Source: Podocnemis expansa (Eukaryota > Chordata > Testudines > Podocnemididae). Taken from it: a stretch of DNA of 64,000 nucleotides. Where the stretch lies: NCBI GenBank assembly GCA_007922195.1, contig ML681995.1:410314-474313 (forward strand), written 5' to 3'. The notes under the pieces are model-generated. The model was not told the DNA's origin, searched no databases, and was given only the letters and a program-made list of their open reading frames with translations. Of this stretch, positions 44,651 through 56,703 are shown one piece after another; within the stretch, counting starts at the first letter, position 1, and each line of letters opens with the position of its first letter. The position numbers and the translations under genes were made by a program.

Positions 44651-47083
44651 ATAATAAAAGGAGTCACATTCTCCAGTACATCAACATCTGCATACAGAAT
44701 TTAATAATGTAAACAACAGGAAGAAAAATCTCCAAACTCCAGTTCAACCCAAAATAGATTGTGATTTAAGCCCTTGGGAAGAAGGCATATACAGTATTGT
44801 TTTATAAAATAGTAAAATCCTAAACTAGGAGATTCACCTGCAAGCAAAACTGAACTTTTTGAATGAATTAAAGGTGGTTGGTGAATATTATACTTTCCCT
44901 TCCACTTCAGCTCTAACTAATTTGTTCTTGGCATTACTGTGTAGTTGCATGTCTTCAGTATACAGTACCTGATACCAAAAGTGTTCCATTCTGATTCATT
45001 CTGTATATTTCTATTAATAACAATACTTGAAGTAGACTATGTATTGCCACATATTGTTATGTTCTTTGAGCAATATTCGACTCTTAGTTTCACCCAGTGA
45101 CCCCACTGTTTACAATAGGGTTGTGTGGTAGTAAAGGAGAGCAGAATTTGGCTGGTGTTTAATACAAAAGCCTTATGCCACCCCTAGTGTGGAAACACCA
45201 AGTGGCACGCCCTCTGTGTGCCGGTAATAACAGCCACTGTTCTGAGAATTTGTAATACTCAAGAGCAACAACTGAGTTAAGTGCATTAAAGTGGATACAA
45301 AAAGACTGAAGTTTATAAATTGACTTCTAAGTGTGTGGTTACAGCATGCATGTGGTTAGTGTGGTTATAATCAGAAAAGTTACTATGTAAAACTGTCACC
45401 TGCTTAGGCTTCTTAATCAACTTTTTTAATCTCTGTGGGCTAGTTTCTCCTCTGCACACAGGCAAAGCTAGACTTCCCAGAGTTCATGAGCAAAGCGTGT
45501 ATGTGCACGAAGGGGGAAGGGGTGCAGGGGAGTCAACGAGGAACCTGACTGTGGCGCCTTGAGTCTCAACTATTTGCTGCAGCTGAAACTTATGCTGCTA
45601 GCATAAGGCCTCTGGTGTCAGACCTCACCAGGACCTACTGGCAGCAGGCAACTGGGTGCAGGGGAGTGTCTGCCACACCTCTTGCCCCTCCTTATTACAG
45701 GATGGAGGGCCGTGGCGCAGGAGGTGGTGGATTCAGGTGGCTGTTCTGGTACAGGATATGGTGGAGCGGCTTCTGCTGGCTTCGAGTCAGTGAAGTTTTC
45801 TCTACCTTGGGGAGAGCTCTCCTGCACACATTGTGATACACTGAAAAGGCTGTTAAAATTGTAGGCAGTCATTCAGAATTTTAAGGTTTTTTCCCTAGTC
45901 CTGCTTGTTGGCTAGGGGTCTCAATCAAGGAGTGTGTAACCTGGGCCTAGCAAGTCAGTCTGCAGTCAATTAGCCTACAGTGGGATAGGGAAAGTTGTGA
46001 TTCTGGTTTTGGTTTCTTGTTCTGAAGTCTAAGAAATAAAGAAGTGTTATGTTGCAACATTTCAGCAACAGTATCTTGTTTGTACCTAACTTCTCTGTGT
46101 ATTGCCATAAATTTAACAAATTCTCCAGTCACTTTAAGTTATCTGTGAGCATTGCCAGCTCTTACAATTTCTAGCAAATCTTGAGACAGCAGTTGCTTTT
46201 CTTAAGGCCCCTGCTCCTGGAATTATGTAATTTCTTTTTCTTGAGAATGTCCACTTTTGTTTGTGTTTAAGGGAAGGCTAAGTAAGATTCTAACCCTCAT
46301 GGCTGCAGAGAAATGCTTGAAAATCTGAATACTAAAGGCTCAGCTGCTGCAAGGCAAATTATTTGAACAAACTCATAATTTTTAAGCTAACCTTATGATA
46401 TTTGCATCCCAACACAAGAGTTGTGAGTGCTTCAGACCGGCAATAGTACGTGAGATTTTTGGGGGTGGTGGTTACAAATCAGGAAGAAAATGTTTTGCTG
46501 TCGCAAGCTAAGAAGGCAATGCAAATAGAGGAAGCTCAGAACCTGTCAAGATTAAATCTTGTCCCTATAATGCCTTCCTGTCAACACAATATTGATAATT
46601 CACATGGAAAATGTTGCTAGTTTGTGTAAATCTCTCCTTGAAGGAAGTAAATACCAAGGGGGAAGAAGAAAAAGGACCTTATCTATAGTCCATTGAAACC
46701 AATGGAAAGATTTTTTTGACTTCAGTGGCCTTTGGTTCAGGCATTTAATTAGCAGGATATGAAGGGATAAAATTAGAAGCAACTGGATAACATCGAGAGT
46801 ATGAAAATGTAGGTGGAACATTAGGAAAGATTCATCACAATGAAATCTATACGACCGTGGATAGAAGCCCCATAGCTAGAGACCTTTTATAAACTGAATG
46901 GACAAAGCACTTGAAACAAATACTGTAGAGAAGACTTGCACTAGCAGAAAGATGGATTAGAAGATTGAATAGGCCTTTTCCATTTGTAATGTCTTTGACA
47001 GTATAGAGATCTAAACCAAAAGTAAAATGTTGGTTTCTCAGAAACCTAAAGGAATGCAGGTTTAGCAAGCCTAATACTTTTGA
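44651..47083. other. No recognised feature
   Basis: Includes a GC-richer part (about 45450-45870) with overlapping frames on both strands, none carrying a recognisable domain. The remainder is AT-rich. Confidence 0.4.
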
Positions 47084-47436
47084 TTCTACAGTAGGGGTCA
47101 ACAACCTTTGCCAACTCCTGTGCCAGTCCTTCCTCCCCGACCCACAGCTGGTGCCAGTGGCCCCCTCTGCTGAAAAAATGTGGCAGCTGCCTGAAAATTC
47201 AGCAGTGGTCATGGCTGGAATGGGAGTATTTCCTAGGCATGCCATGGAAAGAGTGGCTCTGTGATGGACCGCTCCCCAGATCTGGTCCTGTGTGCGACTA
47301 TGACCTCCCAATTCCCACTTCTGAACCACGATCTGCTCACTTTGCCAAGTGACCACTCACTCTTGAGTCAGTCCATTCTGGCCTCTGGCGTGCAATTGGT
47401 CCCAAGCAGTGAGTGTCTGCCCTCTGACTACTCGAG

Positions 47437-47691
47437 CAGGGCCAGGTTTTGGTGTTTGTAGGCCCTAGGCACTTTCACTCCAAAATGTGCAAAAAGAAGG
47501 GTAAACGCCAATTGAATTATGTCGATTGAAGTGATGCACTTTAAACTATTCTAATGTTAAACCATGTGATTTTTCCTTATTTTTCCTTATTTCTTCTGCT
47601 TTTTTAATTTTTTTCCTTCCTTCGTAGGCCCTAAAAACTTCATAGGCCCTAGGCACCGGGCCTACAGTGCCTAATGGGAAATCTGGCACTG
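47437..47691. mobile_element. Small hAT element F with perfect 8-bp TSD
   Basis: The ends are CAGGGCCAGGTTTTGG and the inverse CAGTGCCAGATTTCCC. The target duplication TACTCGAG is perfect at 47429-47436 and 47692-47699. Inside, 'gtaggccctaggcac' is paired with 'cctaggcaccgggcctac'. The 255-bp body is non-coding. Confidence 0.95.
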
Positions 47692-47699
47692 TACTCGAG

Positions 47700-48048
47700 G
47701 GACAGTGTCCCACAAGCACCCCCAGCCCCAGTTAATACACCAGGAGCTGCTGTCTACAGAGTTTGGACCTACTCCCAATCACCACACACTCAGGTCTGTC
47801 CATTTGACAAAGAAATGGATTATGCCCAGCCTTCTTCACTCACACCCTCTAAAGATCATACTGCTTTAGAGAAAACAACTACAAGTTTATTCATAAAATT
47901 ATAATTCTAAGTGAGAATACGGCCAATCATGGCAAAATCACAATATAAGTGTGTCAGGAGAGACCACAAGAAAATAAAAGGTAAAATTTGCATGCTAACC
48001 TAGTGTTTCTACTTAAACTAACCTCATAGTCCAAACAGGTTTATGCTC
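47700..48048. other. Unclassified interior of hAT E
   Basis: No gene signal. It may be another old repeat, as it differs in composition from the ends of E. Confidence 0.35.
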
Positions 48049-48051
48049 AAG

Positions 48052-48457
48052 GGCTATGTCTCCGTGGCACTTTTATTTCGAAATAACACTCGTTATTTCG
48101 AAATAAAAGAAATTAGGTCTACATGACATTTTCTTATTTCGAAAGGATGGAGCCTGTCCTTTCGAAATAAGAATCGTCGTTCTGAAACAGTAAAACCTCG
48201 ATGTTTTCGAAACGGCTGTTATTTCGGAAGGGATATTTCAAAATAATACCGTTTAGACCTGTTCTTTCGAAACAACTGTCTGAAACAACAGTCCAATTGG
48301 CGTTATTTTGGAATATCCCTTTTGAAATAACGGCCGTTTCAATTGTGGGGTTTTCCTTATTTCGAAATGAGCCCTTTCGAAATGAGGGTTTTATTTTGAA
48401 ATAAGTCATTTCGAAAGGATTTATTTCGAAATAAAACTGTATTGTGTAGACATAGCC
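48052..48457. mobile_element. Harbinger-like MITE, TTTCGAAATAA subtype
   Basis: The ends are GGCTATGTCTCCGTGG and TGTGTAGACATAGCC. The 3-bp duplication AAG sits at 48049-48051 and 48458-48460. The interior is a chain of TTATTTCGAAATAA-type palindromes. Frames opened across it (135 codons minus, 67 plus) are by-products of the repeated words. Confidence 0.92.
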
Positions 48458-48460
48458 AAG

Positions 48461-48870
48461 GTGTTTGGCTGTTACGTGTTTGCACAGCCAGTCTCTGCCT
48501 GATGCCAGGCAGGGTCCAGATCTTGCTTGAAGTTGTTTCAAGATGGAGAGTCCCAGCTCAAAAGCCCCTGAATCTTCCAGGTGTCTCTATTTATCTCCCT
48601 ACTCAATCCCTCCCTTTCTGGGCCAAGGTGATCCCTCACTACTGTTGGGAGGACCTTTGTCTGTTCCTGCATCCCTGAGTCATGGAAAGCATGTTTGTTC
48701 ACACACATGAAGTTGTGGGAAACATATCATCAAAGAAATCATGTAGAATAGGTTATTAGCATCCATAAAGATGCATTGCATGGTGTAACTGGCAACAAGT
48801 CATACAATTCCAGAGTATAAGTGAACAGGAAAATCATGTAGCTCATAATCTGATGTGCACACCGTGACAG
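48461..48870. other. Unclassified interior of hAT E
   Basis: It lies between the MITE and the right subterminal region of E. No gene seen. Confidence 0.35.
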
Positions 48871-49230
48871 GTTCGTCTTGGCGGTGTGCCTGGGGACAAC
48901 AGTCCCCAGGCATGCCACAAAAAGAAGTGGCTCCTTTCAGGGATTCCTAGGCATGTTGCAGAAAGAAGCTGCCCAGAGTGGTTCCTTTGGGGAACATCAC
49001 ATGACACCGAAGAGCCACTTGGGCAGCTTTTTTCTGTGTCACATGAAGGCACAGGCATGGTGGGACCCCCTGGGTCCCAGCTGCACCCAAAGGAAGCTGC
49101 CCAGAATGGCTTTCAGTGGCAGGAGTGGCCATTTTTTCTGGTACTGCAGAAGGTGCTGTGTGCCACTCTGAATGGGCTTGGGTGCCACTGTTGGCACACA
49201 TGCGGGGGATTGCCTATCCTTGTTCTAAAG

Positions 49231-50700
49231 CAAAACACAGTCACAGACTGACTGAGTCATTGGCCAGACATGCCATCTCTTGAGTGTGGAGCGGATAGGT
49301 TAGCTCTCTTTCCTCAATTCCATCCTTTGTAGCACTCATCTTTTGTGCTGATCCTAGGTGTGGATGAGTTGTTGTAAATCGCAGTAGGCAATGGAGCTGT
49401 CAAAGTTGACATCAACTGAGTCTCTGCCCCAGCTGAGTGGTTGATGCCAATTGAAATAGGTTTCAAGATTTGTTTTTTACACCCAAACTTCCTGGAGGCC
49501 ACACACTGTCATGTACTGCTTACTAGATTGTGGTTACCAGGGCATTTGGAAAGATCCTCTATCCCTTAAAACCATAAAATATGGCTAGACCTTTAAAAAG
49601 CTCCCTTCATGACTTGTCTATAAAGGCAGGTCTTTGCTTCATCACAGACAATGTTTTTTTTTGTCCTAACTTGTCAAAAACATCCAGCATATTTCTTGAT
49701 CTTTTGCTTTGATAAATGCCTATTTGCCACATGAAAAAAAAAGTCCATGTGAAAGCAGAATTATCTGTCATGATGGGAAAATGTATGATCTGCTTTTCTT
49801 GGCATTGTCTTCTGTCTGTTTTGAGATTGGATTGTGGAAGCGCACATTTTCTGCATTTCACCAAGACAGAGAAAAAAGATTCTATCTCAATAATTCATTT
49901 GTGCCCTTTGCAAGCTTTGTAGCTGTTACGCAATTTCTTGAGGTCATGAGAAGCTTCTTTTATTATTGTACAGGACCTATTTTCTAGTTTGGAAGGTTGG
50001 AAATGTCTTCACATGTCATTGTTTAAAAGACTGAATACCAATTAGAGGTGGGTGACGTGATTCAGATAAAAAAAAATATAAACTCACATCCTCAGCCAAA
50101 ACCTAAGCTGACCCTGAACCAAACATTGCAAAACAGAACTTTTCTTCTTTTCACTTTCATAGATTTTATTGCATTACTTCCTGGGTTCAGCTGGAAGCAG
50201 AAGAACCAAAATACTGTTGGAAAATACCGTCAGAGTGCAGTTCCAAATGTTCTGTGATATGATTATTTTCCTAATGGACCCTCCAAACTTTCTGAGAGGT
50301 TCACCCATCATTGATGCGAAGACATTTGGCTAGATACAAATAGTATGGTGTTCAGAACCTGAATATTATTGAAGAAAAAATGATGAACCCTCTTACAAAT
50401 ATACAAGTAGTTTTACATCAGGGAGTATGCATCTGTGTATTGTATCAGAATGCATCTGTGTACTTCTAATGATTTAATACTATATCTACAGGAATGTCAT
50501 GTGGAATCATGGTGAGCCTAACCTATTGCTGTTCATTGTCTTGTCAACATTCTTCCCTTCCACTCTCCCCTTCCATTTTAGGTAAAATAGTTTGATGTTT
50601 TGCTAGTTCTTACTCTAGCTTTATAAAAATCATGTATCTATTATAAACAGAGGTCTGAAATTCAAACTGGCTGTTGTATTTTTTACTTTGCATTTTACAT
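49231..50700. other. No recognised feature
   Basis: AT-rich DNA with short frames only. Confidence 0.45.
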
Positions 50701-50710
50701 AGGTTCATTG

Positions 50711-51270
50711 CAGGGGATTAACTGGCCTTGAAGCCCTGGGCTACACCCCACCAGCAGGAACCCCCAGCCTGGGGGCTGCCCCCTGGCCTGTGACTCCACC
50801 CCTCAGAGGGCCCTCCTGCCCCAGCCCCACTCTGGCTGGTCTGACCTGGGGGCAGGGGGGCCGGGTGGCATGCAGTGCAGCCTCTGGTGTAGCCCTCCCA
50901 GCAGTGCCATGGGCTCTGAAAGGCTGCGCCAAGGCCGCACTGTGTGCCATCCAACCCTGCCTCCAAGGTGCAGCAAAGAGGCAGTAGTCCACCCTGCCCA
51001 GCCCCTAGGAACGGAGCAGCCAGCCTGTGGTTGCGTGGGAGCGTGGAACCCAGTTTCTGGCCACAGAACTACAACCCCCTGGAGAGCCAGCAGGGCAGGG
51101 GCCCTCTCAGCTCTCCCTGAAGCCCTGCAGGTGCTCAGCAGGGCACCAGGGGTGGGGAGGGAATGGGGCAGTGAGCGGATAAGGAGTTGCTTAGGGGCTG
51201 GAGCCTTGGCCCCCATTTAGGCTGGGGCCCAGGGCTTCAGCCCTTTTGGTCCTGCATTAATCTGGCCCTG
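50711..51270. mobile_element. GC-rich hAT-like element
   Basis: The left end CAGGGGATTAAC and the inverse right end CAGGGCCAGATTAA pair, and both sides carry gaagccctgggc-type words inside. Exact borders are ambiguous: the 9-mer tgcagggga occurs on both sides and could be either part of the end or the duplication. The interior opens frames on both strands up to 137 codons; none is a known protein. A fragment of the same family lies at 21313-21456. Confidence 0.8.
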
Positions 51271-52483
51271 TGCAGGGGACTCCTTTGCTCTTCTGGCTAG
51301 TGATGTACAATTACTGCTGAAAGCAGCACTTTGATTACCATTCAGTCTCTAGCTCTGGAACATCTGGTGCTGAGCTTTTAATAATATGACCAACTAATTT
51401 GTTACACATTTTAGAGTTCCTCCTTCCCACTCACTTTCCAAGTGGGAGAAGTGCAAGTTTGAAACATGACAGGGGTTGCACACTGCTACTTATAAAGTGT
51501 TTCAACTAGTGAAATCTCTCTTGTTTATATTTAAGTGTTTGGTGGAGTTGTAAGGAAGAGCTGAGCCCCATAGTGCAATTTTTAGGTTGTCTGCTGCATG
51601 TGATTGAATTGACAGGATTCTTACTCCATGATCTCGTCTGTATCTTTGACTAAATGGGAACACTGAAAGAGGAAGGAGAAAGTACAGACTCCAGAGATTA
51701 AAGAAAGAAAGCAAATAGAGAATTAAAAAAATTGAAAAAAGGTGTGAAAATTGTTTTCTTGGCTGGCTGGTTATAATGTAGACCTAATTTTGCATATTAA
51801 TTTGGTGGGAGACAGTGCATAGCAGTGCACCTCTAGGAAGAAATGGAAGTTCATAGGGACTTGACAGGTAGGGCTTGAATAATAAATATTCTACCAATGG
51901 TGATGCTTCTGTCCTTGTCTCTGAGATTAAGATGATTGACTTATTCTGAGAAGAGGAACTTCCTTTGCCCCTTGTGAACACCACATTTCCCTTTTAATTT
52001 GAACCTGGATGAACATGCTGTGGGGGAGAGCCGTCATATATGATGCCAGTTTTTAGCAACATCCTTATGACCAATACATAGTCTTTTGTGCCCATGAGTA
52101 GCCCTAGAAACATGGTAATAAGGTGCTTTGTATTTTGTCATCTCACTGTATCATATTTATAGACTAAAGATAGAGAGGACCATTATGAACTTCTAGTGTG
52201 ACCTTCTGTATAACCGGTAACATAGGAATTCCCTGAATTAATTGTCTTTCTACAATATTATTCCTTGCTGTGGTGACTTTAGGGTTGTCCACTCTCAAGA
52301 AAATGCTCTTGCATAAATGAGTACCAATCCAAATGGCAATTTAAGAAATTTTTCAGCCTTTATAGTGAAAAAGGGCCCTTAATTGGAAGGGATTGTGTGC
52401 CTTCAGCTATCTGTGGAGCTGATGTGGTAACATTTTTTTGGGAATCACACATGAAGAGAAATCACAGGAGGGTTGGCCTGTAA
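51271..52483. other. No recognised feature
   Basis: AT-rich sequence without gene or repeat signal. Confidence 0.45.
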
Positions 52484-52486
52484 ATA

Positions 52487-52877
52487 GGCTATGTCTACAC
52501 ACACATAGTTATATTTCGAAATAAAGTCCTTATTTCAACATAAGTTGATTCGAATTAAGAAAATGTTAATTCAAATTAAGGGAAAGCCTGTTATCGAAAT
52601 GGCTGTTATTTCGAAATAAGGCTATTTGGACATGTTGTTTTGAAACAATGGTGGTGTTGTTTTGAAACAGCATGTCCAAACGGCCTTATTTCGAAATAAC
52701 CTTTTTGAAATAACAGCTGTTTCAAAACTATTTGGGTTTAAGCTGTATCGAAACAACGGTTCTTATTTCGAAATGACGGATTCCGTCATTTCGAAATAAG
52801 AATACATCATGTGGACCTAATCTCTCTTATTTCGAAATAACCAGTGTTATTTTGAAATAAGATGTGTAGACATATCC
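52487..52877. mobile_element. Harbinger-like MITE, TTTCGAAATAA subtype
   Basis: The ends are GGCTATGTCTACACAC and TGTGTAGACATATCC. The 3-bp duplication ATA sits at 52484-52486 and 52878-52880. It is the cleanest copy of the subtype, with paired words such as gaaagcctgttatcgaaa and ttatttcgaaataacc repeated in both orientations. Confidence 0.93.
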
Positions 52878-52880
52878 ATA

Positions 52881-53295
52881 GTGTCTGAAAATCTATAGAA
52901 GTACAGGCCATTGTCGAGACAAGATAAATGAGTTAATATTTTTTATGGGATAAACTCCTGTGTGAGAGAGACAAGGTTTTGAGCTACACTGAGCTCCTCT
53001 TCAGTAAAATATATTATCTTATTCTCTTTGTCTCTCAGATTCTGGGATCACTATGGCTACAACAACATTGCATAGGCCCATTAGCCTTAGGTAGACTCAG
53101 GGCATCGGCATTAACTTCTCCCAATGAGTTTTCTTACTTGTAGTTTCTGATCATGTTTAATCACATCTAATTAAACACATTTCTCTGCAGAATGGGGCAT
53201 GGCCACTTGCTGGTGGATCCTCTGTACCTGGCAGTCTTTAAATAATTTTTTGAGGACATGAATAACTCAGTCATAGGACAGGGGTTACAGAAGTG
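52881..53295. other. No recognised feature
   Basis: Spacer. Its last 12 bases (53284-53295) are the left target duplication of the next SINE. Confidence 0.4.
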
Positions 53296-53369
53296 TCACT
53301 TTCCAAAGGGATAGCCGTGTTAGTCTAGTCCAGCAAAAAAACAACAAGGAGTTGTGTGGCACTTTTTTT
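53296..53369 (+). mobile_element. 74-bp truncated SINE with complete 12-bp TSD
   Basis: It holds the tRNA-derived head (ccaaagggatagccgtgtta, gtccagc) and the start of the body (gttgtgtggcac), then stops in a T7 run. A perfect 12-bp duplication, GTTACAGAAGTG, lies at 53284-53295 and 53370-53381. The CR1-like tail found in other copies is absent, yet the duplication shows that this short form is what was inserted. T runs terminate RNA polymerase III, so the source RNA may have ended here. Confidence 0.85.
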
Positions 53370-53381
53370 GTTACAGAAGTG

Positions 53382-56189
53382 GGTGGGGAAGTTCTGTGGC
53401 CTGCGTTGTGCAAGAGGTCAATCTACATGATCTTATAGTCTATGAATAATTAACACTTAAATTGTCCTTCACATCTGCAAAAAGTTCTTATGAACATTAC
53501 GGGCTACACTATAGCACCTTTATTCAATGGAATGGGACCGTATTCATTTAGAAAATGGGACTGAGTATGTATAATGGTGACAGAATTTGGCTCATAGGAC
53601 CTAATTTTCAAAAAAGTAAGTGCATAATCAGAAACTCACAAATACACATATAATCTATATGAACAAATTGTGCTTTAGCTATTGAATTCGAATCAGCTAT
53701 GAGTCCGTTCATTTACCAGAATGTTGCTTGGCTCTCATCGTGCCTCTTCTAGGTCTCTTGCAGCTCTGTCTCTCTCTCTCTATATATATATCTTTATAAG
53801 CAGCAAAGAACAATTTATGGTAACCTTTGCAGCAAATTACCTTCTTTATCCCCACATAATTCTATCCACAGACTTGATTACAGTGAGTCTAAAATCTGTA
53901 TCTTTCTGCTAGATCTCATTGCTGTAGGAGATAAGTTTTTAATATGGTGGTTGAAAAAAGGTGTTGAGGTGTGTGTGAGGGGCAGGGGATGATCAGGGTG
54001 GTCCAAGCACCTTGCCCATTCACTTTGGCTTAAGGACAGAGAATCCTGACTAGAGGAGATGGGCATTGTGGGGTGATACTGATAGGAAAAAGTGGATTGT
54101 TATGTAAAAGGTGGAGAACTCCTGCTGTAGGACTTTGTCAGTGCTAAAAAAGTAGTGATTTGACAGAAGTTTGACTTCCTCTCAGCCTACTGATTTACCA
54201 GTGCATAACATGGGCCCCAGAATTATGAAGTCAAGACTGAGTGCTGGGGTGTGACTGCAGATCTTGCAAGAATATTCAGGATGAAGGAATGCAGTTGTGT
54301 GGTGGTTTTTTATTTTATTTTTTGAGGCTTACTATAGACTTCCCTGACTTCCTAAAGATAGGAGGGAGGATAATAGAGCACTTGTGGATCTTTATATTGC
54401 ATTGATGTTAACTTTATCAGGCATTCATGAGACAGTGATGAGCACCCACCTGAATGGTTAAGACACATAGTGTCCATGTTCTATTGAAGACCTGATGGTT
54501 CTCTTATACAGGGTGGGGGATACCATTAAAGCATCGTTAGAGGAAATGTCCAGAGACTTTGTGCAGTATGTTCACTGGTACTTTTCTCCTGTAAGCTTAA
54601 TTTACAAGTGTAGAGGATATCCTACTTACTGTTGGCAGGCAGCAGCTAGTTTTAGTGGATTTCTTTGTCCTGAGAGACTAGATGAGCTAGGCAGCTAAAC
54701 TTTATAAATGTGTATGAATCACACTGCCCCAAGTGTTTTGGCTCTCACATGAGTCACAGTTTTAGTGCCATCACATCCAGCAGTTACAATTCCTTCCTGT
54801 TGTAGCCTCTGTGGGCTCATTATCCCAGGGACCTGCTAAGAGCTGTTTGAAAACAGACTGATACACACTCACGTAGGTGGTAATGAGAAATAAGGGTTTG
54901 GAAACATAACAGTGCTATAAACCCATGTAAACTGAAATAATGAGACATCTACATTTGTATAACAGAAAAGTCAGGTTTTTAATTGGCTTTTTATTGAAGA
55001 TAATCAAAGCCTCTTGTCCTATGTATCACATTAGATCTAAATTATGCAAGAAGGGTTCTTGTGCCTGGCCCCTGCCCACTAGCGGATAAAACATGTACAG
55101 TTTTCAGTGCAGAGGTTCCAAACTATGGCCTTCTTTGGTCTCCTTACATTGTCCTGTCTGCTGTTCCCAATCTCCAGCTGATTACAGTCTACTTCGTCAG
55201 TCTAGCATTCCTGCTAGAAGTCCACAAACCTCTGTGTACCATAGGAACAAAGCCCCTTGTGTTTCTCAACAAGCTGGGAGTCAGAGAGCCTAGTTTCTGA
55301 GATGCCCCCATACAGCAAGCCCTGAAATGCTGGAGTAGATTCAGGTATATTTGGAATTTTTTGCTTTTTAACATGAATTAAGTATAGAAATAAAGAATGT
55401 GGTTTGTATTGTGTCCTTCACATACTTTTATTTTAAAGTTAGATTTAAGCTTCTCTGCAGTGCTTGGTGAGCTACAGATAACTGCACTGAAAATGCAGAA
55501 CTAGATTGCCCAGTTATATTGCATACAGACACTGGCAGAAGAAAGTTGGAAGGCTGTGAACAGCTGGGCATAGGAGGATTACTGGGGGTTTGATTAGCCA
55601 GGAGGGTGTGGGAAGTGATTTTGGTTATTTTTGGAGAACTTGCCAACTCAAAAGAAGATATTAGATTATCTGAAAGATAAATGCTAATCAGGATTAAACA
55701 TGTCAAGTGTAATAATTTACATTTGTAACAGGTCTTTCCTCTTAAACCAACCACATACATTAAACACCATGGAAATGTAGCCACTTGTAACAGTTGGGGA
55801 GAATAAATTTAAAACCTACGTGTCACAAATGAAACCAGCGCAGTCTTGGAGGTAGGGCATCGTATGGTCTCTGAAGCTTACACTTCTTATGTAAAAAAGT
55901 TGCTGTATCCTGCACCACTTTTCTGTGGCCTTCAAGTATCAGTTAAGAAGATGTCACTGGAGTATTTCTCTCAGGGAGTGACAAAGGCATGGATTTCTGG
56001 GATGAGTTCTCCCGCACAGAGAAATAGTTGTAATCCCCAATCCATTCATAGATGGTACTTAATAAATAATAATAAATGGACTGCTGCAGCAAAGTGCAGT
56101 TCCTAGAACATTTAGGGATCCAGGAGAATCTACCACCATGAGAACATCATTTGCAAGTGGGGTGTGCAGATGCTATTCCTATTGTACAC
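53382..56189. other. No recognised feature apart from a microsatellite
   Basis: About 2.8 kb of AT-rich DNA. Short frames (118 codons at most, 55428-55784 minus) lack recognisable content. Confidence 0.45.
53767..53793. repeat. Microsatellite (TC)n(TA)n
   Basis: TC units pass into TA units. Confidence 0.9.
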
Positions 56190-56192
56190 TAA

Positions 56193-56700
56193 GGGTATGC
56201 CCACACATATCTTCTAAATCAAAATAATACTGGTTATTTCGATTTAAGGAAGATTAGGTCCACATGATGTTTTCTTGTTTCGAAATGACAAGCTCCGTTA
56301 TTTTGAAACAAGAGACATTATTTTGAAATAGCTTAAACCTACTTTAATTAGAATCATCTGTTATTTAGAAATGGTTATTTCGAAATAATGCTGTTTGGGC
56401 ATGTTATTTCGAAATAACTGTTGTTTCGAAATAACACTTTTGCCCTTCTCCTTCCCACTGTGCCTTCCTTTTTGTATATATTGGGTGGGGGTATGGCCCA
56501 GTGAGGGGACCGTATTGCCACACCTCCCAAGATAGCTCTCTCCTGATTTGAAATAGCAAGTCCTGTGTCTGGGCTTGCTATTTTGATTTGAGGTTTTTGC
56601 TTATTTTGATTTAAGTTAATTCAAATTAAGGATTTTATTTCAAATTAACTTATTTTGATTTAACTTAAATTGAAATAAGCATGTACATGTGGACATAGCC
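56193..56700. mobile_element. Harbinger-like MITE with a longer interior
   Basis: The ends are GGGTATGCCCACACATA and TGTACATGTGGACATAGCC. The 3-bp duplication TAA sits at 56190-56192 and 56701-56703. Besides TTTCGAAATAA words it holds a middle section (gccacacctcccaagatagc, aatagcaagtcctgtgtctg) that matches 62157-62210 in the 1.7-kb relative. It therefore links the short palindromic elements to the long one. Confidence 0.9.
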
Positions 56701-56703
56701 TAA

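Larger units (their letters stand above)
47092..49222. mobile_element. hAT element E carrying two later insertions
   Basis: The left end TAGGGGTCAACAACC and the inverse of the right end, CAAGGATAGGCAATCC, are diverged hAT termini. The flanks ttctacag (47084-47091) and ttctaaag (49223-49230) agree at 7 of 8. Inside are hAT F (47437-47691), a MITE (48052-48457) and unclassified sequence. The right subterminal region repeats 'gaagctgcccagagtgg'-like words. There is no transposase. Confidence 0.85.

Noticed and set aside
46847..47356. 169-codon minus-strand frame
   Set aside because: It crosses the left border and target duplication of hAT E, so it cannot be an ancestral exon.
48134..48541. 135-codon minus-strand frame rich in FRN/FEI words
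   Set aside because: It is a translation of the repeated TTTCGAAATAA palindromes of the MITE.
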